Shown piece by piece: positions 51,286 to 62,176 of a stretch of 64,000 bases of DNA. The notes below the pieces were generated by a model. That model was not told where the DNA came from. It saw only the letters and a list, made by a program, of their open reading frames with translations, and made no database searches. Numbering within the stretch: position 1 is the stretch's first letter; each line of letters starts with the position of its first letter. Made by a program: the position numbers and the translations under genes. This DNA comes from Plenodomus lindquistii (Eukaryota > Ascomycota > Dothideomycetes > Pleosporales > Leptosphaeriaceae): assembly GCA_025504975.1 (NCBI GenBank), contig JANUWI010000019.1, positions 124,001 to 188,000 on the forward strand, in the 5' to 3' direction.

Positions 51286-53317
51286 GGTCGCGGATGAGAT
51301 ATTACGACAAATACACTGTATCAAAGAGGTGAGTAGTTGCAGCTCGAGGTGTGGTCTGCTTGCAACTCTTGACATTGATGTAAGGCAGCCAGAAGACATA
51401 TGGAGGATCGTTCTAGCTTGATAACGTAAGATCCAGGTACATATCTCAGCTTGGTCACCGTCCGATCAAGTGGAAATCACAAGCCACACCAAGAATGGCG
51501 CACCGGAGTCATGCACCTTTTAGGATCGTTTGATATTATCCGTCTTCAAAGAACATACCTTGACCAGAGTAGACCAGCAGCCGAGATAGGCAACGCAATA
51601 GCAGTGCATTGACAGTCGATAGGTGTCTTGTCCATGACCGAGGTCGGTCGGGCATACCGGTCGGCGCAGTAGTCCATCGCCATAGGGAGGAGTGGTGGGG
51701 GCGCAAAGCTGTTCCTTGAGTGGGCGCAGTCAATTACCGGTGCTTTGCAAGTGTTGCAACTTACTGTGCATGTAGACCGTAGATTTGGCACGAGCAAGAC
51801 TTCAAATTCGTCAGTATGATCCGAAGTGTGGCTGGTGCATGTGCGGATAAGTTGAGCCATGGCAGTAGGGTGAATCTGGTATGATTCCCTAATGGCCCTA
51901 TAGGCGAGCAAGGAAGACTGGCTTAATATGATTGATTGTCTGGTCAGTCTAGTGTCGGGGTCTCCTTTACATGCAAGTGAACCTTGGCGAAGCAGAGCCG
52001 TCATTTGCTACTGAATGTGGCGAGGCATCAACACTGAGTGTGTTAGTTCCAAGCGATAGTTGAGATGGCGAATATGTAATGCTTCGGAAGGAAAGCACAA
52101 GCGAACATGCTTGCACGTCAAGCAGCCCATTTTCCCCCTTTGGTTCTAGTGTCTGGATACCCATGTAGTTGCATGTAAGCTGCGGTTGTCGTGACCAGCT
52201 TCAGTACTCGGGACTTTAATGTTCCGGTCGATTGTGTTGTCTGAGTGTGATGATCTGTGAATGTGGATCTGCTAAGCAGCATCAAGTACCATATCAGTAC
52301 CGGTAACCAGAAAGGGCTGTGGCGAAACTCAACTTCGACGCCACACAAGAGCATTCTGCATCAAAAGCCGTGTGCTAGCAACTTCGCTCATGATGTCAAG
52401 GTAGGTAGCGCCCCAACCGCCGTGCCTTGTGCCAAGGTGGTGTCCGCCAGGAGCCACTCGACTGCTTGTACGAGTTTGCGCCACCACGAATGGCCTGCTA
52501 CTAGAGGCATTCGACAGGGTACAGCAATCCCGTGTCCATTGAGTTGGACAATTAAACCCATCGTGGCTATGACGAACCCGTCGAATGCCTTGGCCAGCAT
52601 GTAGGCGTAATTTACGACAAGGGCTGGCAAAGCGGTGGTGTTAGTGAAGGGTATCGCGCATGGCCGCAAGAACCAGTGTCAATGTTTGCATGTACTACGC
52701 GAGCTTGTGACGGTTCTCAACCAGTTGGCACATTCCAGTGTATTTGATCATATCAGATTTGGTAGCTAAAGGAGTCCTGGCCGTTCAGGATGTGATGCTC
52801 ACCAAGCTGATGACTGTGCGTAGCGGTAAGCAGCTGACTTGTTAGCCAGTCATGGGCTTGTGAGATTTCTGAGAGCTTACTTTGCGCGTCTACTCTAGTC
52901 TGGTCTGAGTTCCACACTAGTACTACCAGTAGTCGTCGATTGTGGTGGGACGCAAGCATGTCGTGACCACGTGAAAAGCGCATTGTTCACCACAGGATGT
53001 GATACAGGCTAGAGTCTAATTTCATTTCAAACATCATACGCAGGTGGAGTATTGGTAACAAAACAGGCGACAAGAGGCCATTATTTGCTCTGCATCTGCC
53101 CTTTCTCTTCCATCACATCAAGCGGCGTTTAGTGACAGTAGGAAGCGTAGGAATACATGCGAAAACGCCGAAGAGTATGAGCACATCGCACTGGGCCTGG
53201 CTAATTCTCGCCAAAGCTTCTGGGACCCAAACTACGGTCCCGTTATTTCTTCAATCAGGTCCACCTTTCCAGTCAGTGTTGATCTTGATGCTTCTCTCGC
53301 AAGCGTGTCGGCCTCAG
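51286..53317. other. Intergenic region, no convincing gene
   Basis: About 2 kb between two minus-strand genes. A minus-strand frame at 51546-52004 could be a small protein with a short intron (GTAAGT near 51765), but no family resemblance is visible. It is the best candidate for an overlooked small gene here. Other frames are short. Confidence 0.5.
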
Positions 53318-54715
53318 CTATGTGGATGTTGAGAGTGGATCAACGTGGTCTCCAGCAAAGCCAGGCTTGCTAGGATCATTCCGCCTCATGATGCCTTCAA
53401 CGGGACCAAGCAGTCGCTGGAAACCATTCTTGCCGAGCGTTGCAACCTTGACTTCTGTTCTGCTAACGACCGAGGCAGCGCGAGGCGCATCGTTGAGCAA
53501 AGCCAGCTCACCAAAATAGTCGCCCTTTTTGTATTCCTTGACGGCTGTGTCAACGCCGCGTTTGAAAACTTGGGCGTCTCCCGACTCGAGGAGGTAGAAA
53601 GACATGCCGACATCGCCTTCTTGGATGATGGTTGAGCCGGGGGGGTATTTCTTTGTCTCAAGAGCGTCTGCAATCTTGGATCGTTCGTAGGGTGTCAACG
53701 TCGACAGAAGGGGCACTTCTTCCAAAAAGCCTTCGTACATACGTCGCCGCTGGAAGGCACTGTCCATGAGAATGCGACGAAAGGTTACTCGATCCAGGGC
53801 CCACAGGGTGGAGGCCTCGGTAGAGACGACGGTTGCAGCACGGGGGGCGTTGTACATGAGGGCCAACTCGCCAAAAGAACCACCTGGGCCGACGGAGCCC
53901 ACTTTGTTGCCAATGCCGTCGGGGCCGGGCTCGAGCTTGCCCGACTTGTTGACGTAAATGTCAAATGCGCCCTTCTCGACGACATAGAAGTAGTCGCCGA
54001 CGTCGCCCTGCGAGATGACCTTGATTCCCTTTGTGGGTATGGGCTTCTCGTGCAGCGCGCCTAGCACCAACGAGGACTGGTCGTCGTCGAGATGGGAGAA
54101 GAGAAAGTTGCCCGACACGGCGGCTCGCAGACGCGACAGCTGGTCCTGTGTTTTATCGTGGAAGGGTGCGGTGAAGTCGCCGGCGGCCGACGAGGCGGGG
54201 TTGAGCGACTCGGCGGAGACGGAGGTGCGTCTGTTGGTGTTGTAGTTGCTAGGGAAGCTCTGGCCTTGGCCGACAAGCGGAGGCATCTGTGTGATGTTGC
54301 TCTTGGAGGAGCCGCCAAAGCCCTGGAAGTCGCCAAAGGCACTCTCGCTGGCGGGGGCACTGGCATTGTTGGTGTTGCGCGGCTTGCCAAAGTCAATGGC
54401 GCCAAACGTGGATGCGGTGGGCGACGTCATGGTGTCGTGCTCTTCTTCTTCTTCGAGGCGCTGCATGGTGGACTTTGCAGGGGCGCCGCCGCTGGGCGAG
54501 GTGCTGAAGGGGTTGTTGCCGGGGAAGGTGTTGTCGGCCAGGCCACGACCCTGGGGGCTGGAATGCTGCTGCGACAGCAAGGCCTCGGTGCGCTGCGACT
54601 CGAGGCGGCGGTTGAAGAAGTTTGCGCAAAACTGCAGGATGTCGTGGGGCTGGTGCTTTAGTATTTCGCGGTCGAGGGCCGAGATCTCATTGGAGTAGTC
54701 GGGAGGGAGGGACAT
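53318..54715 (-). CDS. PKAR: cAMP-dependent protein kinase regulatory subunit
   Basis: 465 residues, single exon, ATG at 54715. It holds the PKA catalytic subunit inactive until cAMP binds. The RIIa-type dimerisation helices are at residues ~1-45 (EILKHQPHDILQFCANFFNRRL). A low-complexity linker leads to the inhibitor site RRTSVS (162-167), a phosphorylatable RII-like sequence. Two cyclic-nucleotide-binding domains follow, with phosphate-binding cassettes FGELAL...PRAA at about 281 and 401, both with the conserved Glu and Arg. Order and length match filamentous-fungal homologues; no defects. The ~1.7-kb upstream region is shared with the divergent CBM48 gene. Confidence 0.96.
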   Translation of the reverse strand: MSLPPDYSNEISALDREILKHQPHDILQFCANFFNRRLESQRTEALLSQQHSSPQGRGLADNTFPGNNPFSTSPSGGAPAKSTMQRLEEEEEHDTMTSPTASTFGAIDFGKPRNTNNASAPASESAFGDFQGFGGSSKSNITQMPPLVGQGQSFPSNYNTNRRTSVSAESLNPASSAAGDFTAPFHDKTQDQLSRLRAAVSGNFLFSHLDDDQSSLVLGALHEKPIPTKGIKVISQGDVGDYFYVVEKGAFDIYVNKSGKLEPGPDGIGNKVGSVGPGGSFGELALMYNAPRAATVVSTEASTLWALDRVTFRRILMDSAFQRRRMYEGFLEEVPLLSTLTPYERSKIADALETKKYPPGSTIIQEGDVGMSFYLLESGDAQVFKRGVDTAVKEYKKGDYFGELALLNDAPRAASVVSRTEVKVATLGKNGFQRLLGPVEGIMRRNDPSKPGFAGDHVDPLSTST

Positions 54716-56397
54716 TGGGAGGGGAGCGTTGGAGTAGCGTAGTGGTGAGGGGTCAAGCGCAGGCCTCTTTGACGCTTCGCGTGCAAGGATGACGGTGGGA
54801 ACAGAACAGAACAGTAGCTAGCTAGCGTCTGCGCGCAGCCCGAGGGGAGGTTTGATGGTTATGGCGCGCGACGGGGCAGCAGTGGTGAGTGAATACAGGG
54901 GGGATGGGATAGGTGGGGAAGAGTGCAAGTGCGAGTGCGAGTGCGGGTGCGGGTGCGGGTGCGGGCGCGGGCAGGCGTGATGGGCTGGTGGGCTGGTTGC
55001 AATGCACTGGCAGCAGCTTATTATGGCAGCAGCTAGGTGCTGCGTTCCAGAAGGCAGTACTCTAGGTACTGTACTAGAGTAGGTAGGCACCCATATGCCG
55101 CAATGCGCATACCTACATGGTAGACACGGTCCGAGCGCACACGGTCCCATTATATCATCTGCTGTGCGGTGACGCGGTGACTCAATGGCTCCGCGGCTGC
55201 TGCAAGACACTACCCCAAGACGGCCATGATATGATTGACATGCAAACCCACATGCTGAAGGGCCTGCTCTAGTCTACTAGAGTAGAGTAGAGCAGTACAT
55301 ACTATACTCACAGTAGACTACTCGTACATGCATACGCCCACTGGGCACTGACTGCCAACAGGTCAAAGCTCGCTGACCTAGCAGGAAGCTGCAAAACCAC
55401 ATACAAAGAACTCAACATGAGTCTTCTTCCGTCCCCAACAAGGACCAATGCGGCCTCGCCTGTCTCAAAGGATCCATGAGCCATGACCAAGACCTCGAGA
55501 CATGCTATTCCATCGTTCCAACTCGACGGATACGATGCTGCATGGTTGCCGGCCGAGCCGTGAGTTAGCGTGCAGCACAATTTTACTCGTATGTACTCTA
55601 CACAGGCCAGAGGGCAAGTTGGCGGTGAGCAACCACCGCAACTGGGAACAGCCGAGAACACATGGTCCGTACGTGGAGACGCTGGCTACGCCTACAGAAG
55701 AAGAGCGAAAGGGCTGACTGCATGTCGGTGGTCCCTGTAATCCGGCTAGGGCATGGACAGTGTTCAGAGGCGAGGGCTTCATTACTCTACTTTGTTCCAT
55801 TTCTTCTCATGTCTGGCCGACGAGACTAAAGCACAAGACGCGGTACCGATGACGCACGCAACCACGTGAAAGGCACCAAGCACGAGGCGAGGCTCGAGCT
55901 TGCCAGGGACCCCGGCAGAGAAGCGCATTCAGGCCAGGGCACAGTCATGTCCAAGTTGCAAGTTGGATGTTGAGTGCAGTGTCGTGTGTCGTGTGCGCAC
56001 AGAGGTGGAGTTGGGAGCAGGATCCACAGGGGCTCTGCTGCTTCGTCATTGTCATTGGGGCGTCTGCGCTGATGTGCGACAACTATGATATGTACGGGCG
56101 CCTTCAGTTTCCATTGCCAAGATGAGCAAAAGCCTGAGCATTGGAGCCTTTCTGCCTGCTTGACCTGCGTCCTGTACACACATTTGATTCTTGAACCTGC
56201 CCGCCGGCCCTCCGTGCCATAACAGCTGCAGCCTGCAGGCCCCCTAGTCCCCTAGGCCCAAGCCGCGCCGCAACGACTTTAGCTTGCGCTGGCCCGCTTC
56301 TGTCTCACCCACCTCGCAGCTCCCAACCACCTCCACCTTCACGTCGCTCAAGACAGGTCTCACCCCAATCGCGCATTCACCATCCCCGACCACCACG
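54716..56397. promoter_or_regulatory. Long divergent promoter region, PKAR / CBM48 gene
   Basis: 1.68 kb between divergent starts. It holds a G-rich (GTGCGG)n tract with quadruplex potential (54945-54971) and a set of short TACTCTAG-type palindromes (55058-55081, 55267-55290). Frames in it are short and overlap; none is called. Confidence 0.5.
54945..54971 (+). repeat. (GGGTGC)n tract, potential G-quadruplex
   Basis: Five GGG runs spaced by 3 bases (TGC, CGC) on the plus strand, about 230 bp upstream of the PKAR ATG. Confidence 0.6.
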
Positions 56398-59125
56398 ATG
56401 GGAAAGTTCACTTTTACTTGGTATGTCGCGCACATGCACTGCATGCTGCACGCAGACACCGTGCGCTTTGCTTCCGCTAACTAGCATAGGGAGCATCCTG
56501 CTGACACCGTCTATGCCACGGGCACCTTTGACGATTGGCGCAAGACGATACAGCTGGAAAAGGGCTCTGACGGCGTCTTCACAAAGTCCGTCGAGCTCCC
56601 CAAAGCACACACACAGTACAAAGTACGTCGGCGCCCCCAGCGCGCATTGGTTCATGCGTCGCATGATTGCGCAGAAGAGCCTGCTAACAGCTGAGCGCTA
56701 GTTTGTCGTAGATGGCAATTGGTGTACCAACGACAGCGCGCGCAAGGAGGACGACGGCCATGGCATCATCAACAACGTTCTCTACCCCGAAGACATTGTC
56801 CAAGACGAGCCTGTCAGCACTCTGTCGTCGGCTGATCCCACGTCGTCCACCGCCCTTCTTGCTGGCGCCGTACCCAAAGAAGCAGACAAGGAGAAGTCGC
56901 AATCAAACGACTCTCTTGTCCCCGGTGCATTCCCCATGACGCCACCCGCCGAGACGCCACTCAGCGAAGCACAGTCATTCAACGTTGCGCCAATCCCAGC
57001 TACTTCTGGTCTTGGAAATCCCATCAAGCTTGCGCCAGGCGAGCCCGTACCCGATGCGAGCACCCTGACCGACAACACAATCGACAGTACCGTAAAGCAC
57101 GACAAGGAGCCCGATGAGGCATCAACTTTTGGTGTTGCGCCTATCCCGGCTACCTCTGGTCTTGGTAACCCCATCCACCTCGCGCCCGGCGAGCCTGTGC
57201 CCCATCCTTCCACCCTCACTTCGCATACCGTTGACAGTACGGCTACCACAGATGCTGCTTCATACAACAAGTCAGATGCGCTGCCCCCGCTGGCATTTAC
57301 CCCTCAGGCTGAGCGCGAGGCCAAGGGCGGCATGTTCAGCCTGCCTCCGGTCATGGGCAACATGATCCCCGAGTCGAGCCTCCCCATGGGTGTCGACTCC
57401 AAGGTCGAGCAGGATACCGGCGTCACCATTCAGTCTGCCGCTCCCACCAGCACTACCGCCGCTCTCGCTGCTGAGGTTCCCAAGGAGCCCCGCGGTGTGC
57501 CAGAGGCTGTCACCGAGAGCCAGCACGAGGCCGGCGTCGCACCCGAAGCCTCGTCCAACCCTGAGGCTGTACAGGAGAAGAAGGAAGTCGAGGAAGAGCT
57601 CAAGGCAAAGGTCCCCGAGGCCCCGGTGGCGGCGGACAACTCGTACCTCTCCAACATCAGCTCCAATCTTGGAGCTGCCGCTGCTACCGCTGCTGCTGGT
57701 GTGACTGCTGGCGCTGGTCTCGTCGCCGCCGCCGCTTACTCGGCCAAGGACAAAGCTTCTGAGGCTACCGGTATCGACGAGAACACAACCGCGACCGAGG
57801 TCAAAGATAAGGCGGCGAACACTTTGGGTCTCAACGGATCAGCCTCGCCTGCTACCGACCTCAAGGACAAGGCTGCCGATGCCGTCGGCCTGAACAACCC
57901 TACCGCTGCCGGCGACGTTCCCGTCGTCGTTGCTGAGAGTCAGCGTGAGGCACACGTCAGCCCCGAAGCTGCCAGCAACGCCGAGGCCGTCCGTGAAAAG
58001 AGTCAGTTCGAGCAGGAGCTTCTGAGCGAGGTTCCCAAGACGAACGAGACCGGAGAGTCTGCCCCTGCCATTGCCGTTCCCGACATTGTTTCCGACAGCC
58101 AAAAGGCTGCACATGCTAGCCCTGAAGCGGCTGCCAACAGTGAAGCCGTTGCCGAGAAGAAGGCCTTCGAGTCCGAGCTACTTGGCAAGGTCCCGTCCAA
58201 CAACGAGACTGGCGACTCTGCCCCTGTTCTTGGTGGTCCTGCTGCTGGTGCTGCCGTGGGTGGCGCTGCCGTCACTGGAGCTGCTCTTGCGTCCCACTCG
58301 AGCGAGCCTGCGCGCGATGTACCTGAGGTTGTTGCTGAGAGCCAGAAGGAGGCGCACGCAAGCCCCGAAGCTTCCGCCAACGCCGAGGCTGTCAGTGAGA
58401 AGAAGGCTGTTGAGTCTGAGCTTCTGCGCGAGATTCCCAAGAGCAATGAGGTGGGGGAACCGGCGCCTGCGATTACCGCTGCTACGTCAGCCACGGCCCC
58501 GGGTACCCACACTGAGACCCCGGAACTTGCTCGCGAGGTGCCTGACGTCGTAGCCGAGAGCCAGAAGGAGGCACACGCCAGCCCTGAGGCTGCTGCCAAC
58601 GCCGAGGCCGTGACCGAAAAGAAGGCTGTTGAGGCTGAGCTCCTGAAGGAAGTTAAGACAACAGATGCTACTGGCGAGCCTGCTCCTATCGTAGCCATCA
58701 ACAGCTCCAACACCAAGGCTGCTGGACTATCCGACGAGGCCCTCGTTGACTCCAAGCCTCTAAGCTCCTCTAGCGAGGCCGATCTGCTCAACGCGCCTGC
58801 CTCTGAGCCAGCCCGTCAAGACAACACCAAGCCCATTGACGAGCACACCAACGTCGCGTTCGCTTCGCAGGCACCTACTACTACCCAGCAGACTCAACCC
58901 ACAGTGACTACCGGTGTCGAGACAACTACAACCGAGGCGACGAGCAGTGCGCCTGCCGCTACACTTGCGCCGGATACTCCCAAGAAAGATAATAGGAAAG
59001 ACTCTGACGTGTCGCCGAAGGGTACTCCTGGTGCCCAGAGCATCGCATCGGGCGCGGACGACAAGAAGAAGAAGCGTCGTTCCTTCTTTGGCAAGATCAA
59101 GGACAAGCTCTCTAGCAAGCACTAA
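56398..59125 (+). CDS. CBM48/AMPK-type glycogen-binding-domain protein with tandem repeats (CRP1/MDG1-like)
   Basis: Three exons, 56398-56420, 56490-56622 and 56702-59125, with introns of 69 and 79 bp, give 859 residues. Residues ~1-85 form an AMPK1_CBM (CBM48) domain: FTFTWEHPADTVYATGTFDDW ... KFVVDGNW (motif split by both introns). The remainder is low-complexity. Two copies of a ~40-residue block (VAPIPATSGLGNPI, near 56985 and 57137) come first. Then five copies of a ~55-residue repeat (core VAESQKEAHASPEA..N.EAV.EKK) span about 57480-58690, with an Ala/Gly-rich hydrophobic stretch (57660-57740) between copies one and two. The C-terminus is basic (KKKKRRSFFGKIKDKL). Yeast CRP1/MDG1 proteins have the same N-terminal domain; the role of the repeats is unknown. 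Confidence 0.88.
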
Positions 59126-59982
59126 GCGGTTTTCCATTGCGGTTCTGAACCTTTCAAGTTTGTCGTCTTCCGAGATCGACACGTGAGCTTGACAATACCC
59201 AGGGTTCGCGCACTTTGTTTCACTGTTCATGTTCATCGTCCCTCTGGAGTTTCCTTTGGTCTATACCATTTTCCTTGCTCTGCTCGACATGTTCTATGCG
59301 ATCTACGTGTACCTCCATTTCCTGCCATTTTTGAGCTCAAAGGTGTGGAAGTGCATGACACAAGTAGATATTGGAGGAAATGTTGCATGTCTTGATAATA
59401 CACTTGGCTTCTTTGTCTGTTATTTGCCTGCATCTTGGGCGGACACTCTGGGTTGTCGATAAACAGGAAGAGGATGGTACTTAATAAGCTAATAGATTGA
59501 ATGCATTGAATGGATTGTGCATGCATGTAGTTCCCTGTTAGCATGTTGCCCATTGGAACTTTCTGCGCTAATTCTGGTATTCAAAGGGTCGCTTTCAACA
59601 TGGAACTTAAGCTCAAGGCTGGCTTTCGCGACATGGCAGTTGCTCTAAAGATTACACGGTCGCAATCATGCGAGCAATCCTGTGCCTAGAAAGTATGCAC
59701 ATCTGCACGCACAATGTTTCCTTTCGGTGTCGTTCACTCACAATCGCGCATACCCCTCAGCCAAGTTTGCATCCTCGATACACAATGTTCCAAAACACAG
59801 TCTATGAACTCGCACAACTCACTCCACTGCAGTGATCGTTCGGCTATGAATACCTCTTACAATCGTTCCCTGGTCTCGTACAACCCTCCTCCACTCGTCT
59901 CTACCAAAGCCTTTACTTCAGAACGCAAAGTCTACTATTTGACATAGAACCTCGTTTTACAGTCGCCCGCAAAACTCGTCCA
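59126..59982. other. Intergenic region
   Basis: 857 bp between two plus-strand genes. Short frames only; the promoter of the proline-rich gene should lie here. No repeat recognised. Confidence 0.6.
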
Positions 59983-61098
59983 ATGAGCAACCACTCAAGG
60001 CTCAGCACCATGGTGAACCACTACGACAACACTGACGCAGGTCGTCAGTACGCCGTCCACCACGATGAAGACGCACAGATCATGGCAATGGTGGATGACC
60101 ATCTTGAGTTCATGAACCAGCCTTACATTGCGCCCTGGTCCCCCAGGTCCGATTTTTCGTTCACAACGCCACAATCCGACAGCGAGCCCTGCACTCCTGC
60201 TCGCCCTACCTCCTCCGGCTCAAACACAATGTTTGTAGACTGGGATGAGTACGGCGCACCAATCGTTACGTATCGTTACGGGGTCCCTCCACCTCGTCCG
60301 CAGCTCCAGCGTCAAAGCTCTGCGGCGACGATGTTTGTTGATCTAGATCACGATGGCGGTGTACAGATCTCGTATCGAGATCCTCCTACCCATCTGCCTT
60401 CTCCAGTGGAGGATCTTACACCTTCGCGAGAGGAGTTCATGGGTTTGGGTGTTGGGACGGAAGCATGGGTACAAACACAGTCGGTGGCTAGGTATGCCAA
60501 CGTCACTCCCCCTCCACTAACATGCCTACTACCACCGCTTCCAGCACGCAACTTGTCCCCTCCGCCACTACAGCCTCGTTCGCGTCGAACATCATCTATC
60601 AACGCCCCCCACAGCCACCTCTACGAACTTGATGGCCGCGAGTCTAGTTACAGGCGGCCCGCGCCGGTTTCTCAAATCCAACTTCGAAAGCCTGACGACC
60701 GCAAGTTGGATGCACGGGAGTATAACCCATATCAGCCGCCTACACATTACGACTACCCTTCTGATACACCTCAGGTCTCTCCTCCGCTTCCGCCGCAGCT
60801 CCACATTCGGCAACCGAATGTTCAGTTCCGTAAGCGCGATATACCGCCGTATGGGGGGTATAAAGCTTATCAGCCTGACACTCCAGCCCCGCTGCGTCAT
60901 GCGCGGTTCTCTAAACCACTTCCTCCACTTCCTCGGCCAGCACAATCGAAGCAAGTGCACAAACGGGGCAAAATCCACGACTTGATCCGGAAGCTACTTG
61001 GGCTGCTCACTTCCAACTCATCCGATGGAAAGCGTAGCGTCAAAGATGGTCGCAAGGAAGATGGTTCAGCGTATCAACGGGGGCATCATTATGCTTAA
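59983..61098 (+). CDS. Proline-rich, probably disordered protein of unknown function
   Basis: 371 residues, single exon, ATG at 59983; a second in-frame ATG follows at codon 10. Not recognised. It is rich in Pro, Ser, Arg and Tyr, with two copies of a short motif, TMFVDWDEYGAPIVTYRYG and TMFVDLDHDGGVQISYRDP, about 35 residues apart. Several polyproline stretches (PPPRPQ, PLPRPAQ) could bind SH3 or WW domains. The C-terminus has a short amphipathic/basic helix (KIHDLIRKLLGLL). Such architecture suggests a scaffold or adaptor, but this is only an inference. The long continuous frame and codon usage support it as a real gene. Confidence 0.68.
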   Translation: MSNHSRLSTMVNHYDNTDAGRQYAVHHDEDAQIMAMVDDHLEFMNQPYIAPWSPRSDFSFTTPQSDSEPCTPARPTSSGSNTMFVDWDEYGAPIVTYRYGVPPPRPQLQRQSSAATMFVDLDHDGGVQISYRDPPTHLPSPVEDLTPSREEFMGLGVGTEAWVQTQSVARYANVTPPPLTCLLPPLPARNLSPPPLQPRSRRTSSINAPHSHLYELDGRESSYRRPAPVSQIQLRKPDDRKLDAREYNPYQPPTHYDYPSDTPQVSPPLPPQLHIRQPNVQFRKRDIPPYGGYKAYQPDTPAPLRHARFSKPLPPLPRPAQSKQVHKRGKIHDLIRKLLGLLTSNSSDGKRSVKDGRKEDGSAYQRGHHYA

Positions 61099-61430
61099 AG
61101 AGGCGTACAACCCAGTTGCGGTGAAAGGTGAGTAGGTGACGGCGTTCCGAGCGATGTGATGTTCTATCTAAATACGATTTGTTCAGTAATGAATAAACTG
61201 AGATACTTTCTTAAATCCATTTTATTTACCTGATGAGACACTGATGATTGTAAGATTTGTGCGAAATGAGGTACTTGATATGAATTGGTTGGACGAAAAT
61301 TCACCCTACTCGCTTTGATGTGGTCTTTAAGCATTGTCGTTGTAATATTACGTGTGTGCTGATATGACCAGGGACGAGCCTCGGGCACTTTGAAAAGGTA
61401 CAGACGATCGAATACTATGATGTATTCTCA
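61099..61430. other. Intergenic region
   Basis: 332 bp between the convergent proline-rich gene and the DUF6594 pseudogene. AT-rich in its middle; no gene. Confidence 0.6.
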
Positions 61431-62176
61431 CTACAGACTATCAGACAGGAGGCCACATGTTGCCAATCTTCCGTTCCTACTTACCACGAATGAGGCATCG
61501 AATATTACGACTTCGCCATATTCCTCGTTCGGCTTCATAGCTTTTCCAAAGCATTTGATTATGCTCATGGCCCGCTCAGCGATCCACTTTGAGAACGCGT
61601 CTTCTTTGGGTCCATGTTTGAGGGCGATCATATCGTGCTTGAAGTCCTTAGGGCTGGCGACCGAGCCCCAAAAGTAGGCGTCCTCGCCTTCCAATGCCAA
61701 TGGACCCATCTCTTTGGATCCAAGGAAGTTCTGTACGTCGCGCAGATCGTACTCATCGGGACTCACGATTGCATTCAACTGCGACACTTGGAGTAACATT
61801 TCATCTATCAACAATTTAGCCGGTCTCGATTGCTTGAGAGCAAGGACATACTGTATGTTCGCAGTTTGAGCCCGATTTCCATTGTCAAAGCGTGCTGTTC
61901 TTGGTCTCCGTCCTTGCATGAATGATCGAGATAACCGTAGTGAGTAGCATATCAGTGCTTGTTGGTCGTCTTGCTTGCGGCATCCTGCCTGGTCAACTTG
62001 TCGAGCTTGATTTCTAGGCTAGCGAGCTCAGCTTGCATATAGAGCAGAGTGCGGATATTCAGCATGCTGAACTTTCGAAGTATCATCGTCTCTGGTCGTA
62101 CCAACATGCGCGCGGCAAGTTTGGGATATCCCATGACGTATTCCGCAAGAGGATCGCATGTGAAGCCTTCTTCCAT
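61431..62176 (-). pseudogene. DUF6594-family gene, broken by an in-frame stop
   Basis: The first exon (from 62176) starts with the DUF6594 signature MGYPKLAARM ... RKFSMLNIRTLLYMQAELASLE. The same frame continues past a TGA (61950-61952) into YATHYGYLDHS and EQHALTMEIGLKLRTY, again typical of the family. A 47-bp intron (61805-61851; GTATGT...GATAG) then joins in frame to NEMLLQVSQLNAIVSPDEYDLRDVQNFL. The protein stops at 61431 (or just after a GTAAGT at 61484), before the C-terminal membrane helices usual in DUF6594 proteins. One internal stop plus a missing C-terminus indicate a pseudogene. Function of the family is unknown. Confidence 0.65.

Noticed and set aside
51546..52004. Minus-strand 152-codon frame as a small protein gene
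   Set aside because: A possible intron exists but there is no family resemblance or clear start; mentioned only in the intergenic note.
58003..58791. 262-codon minus-strand frame in the CBM48 gene
   Set aside because: Antisense of the Ala/Glu-rich tandem repeats; Ser/Ala-rich artefact.
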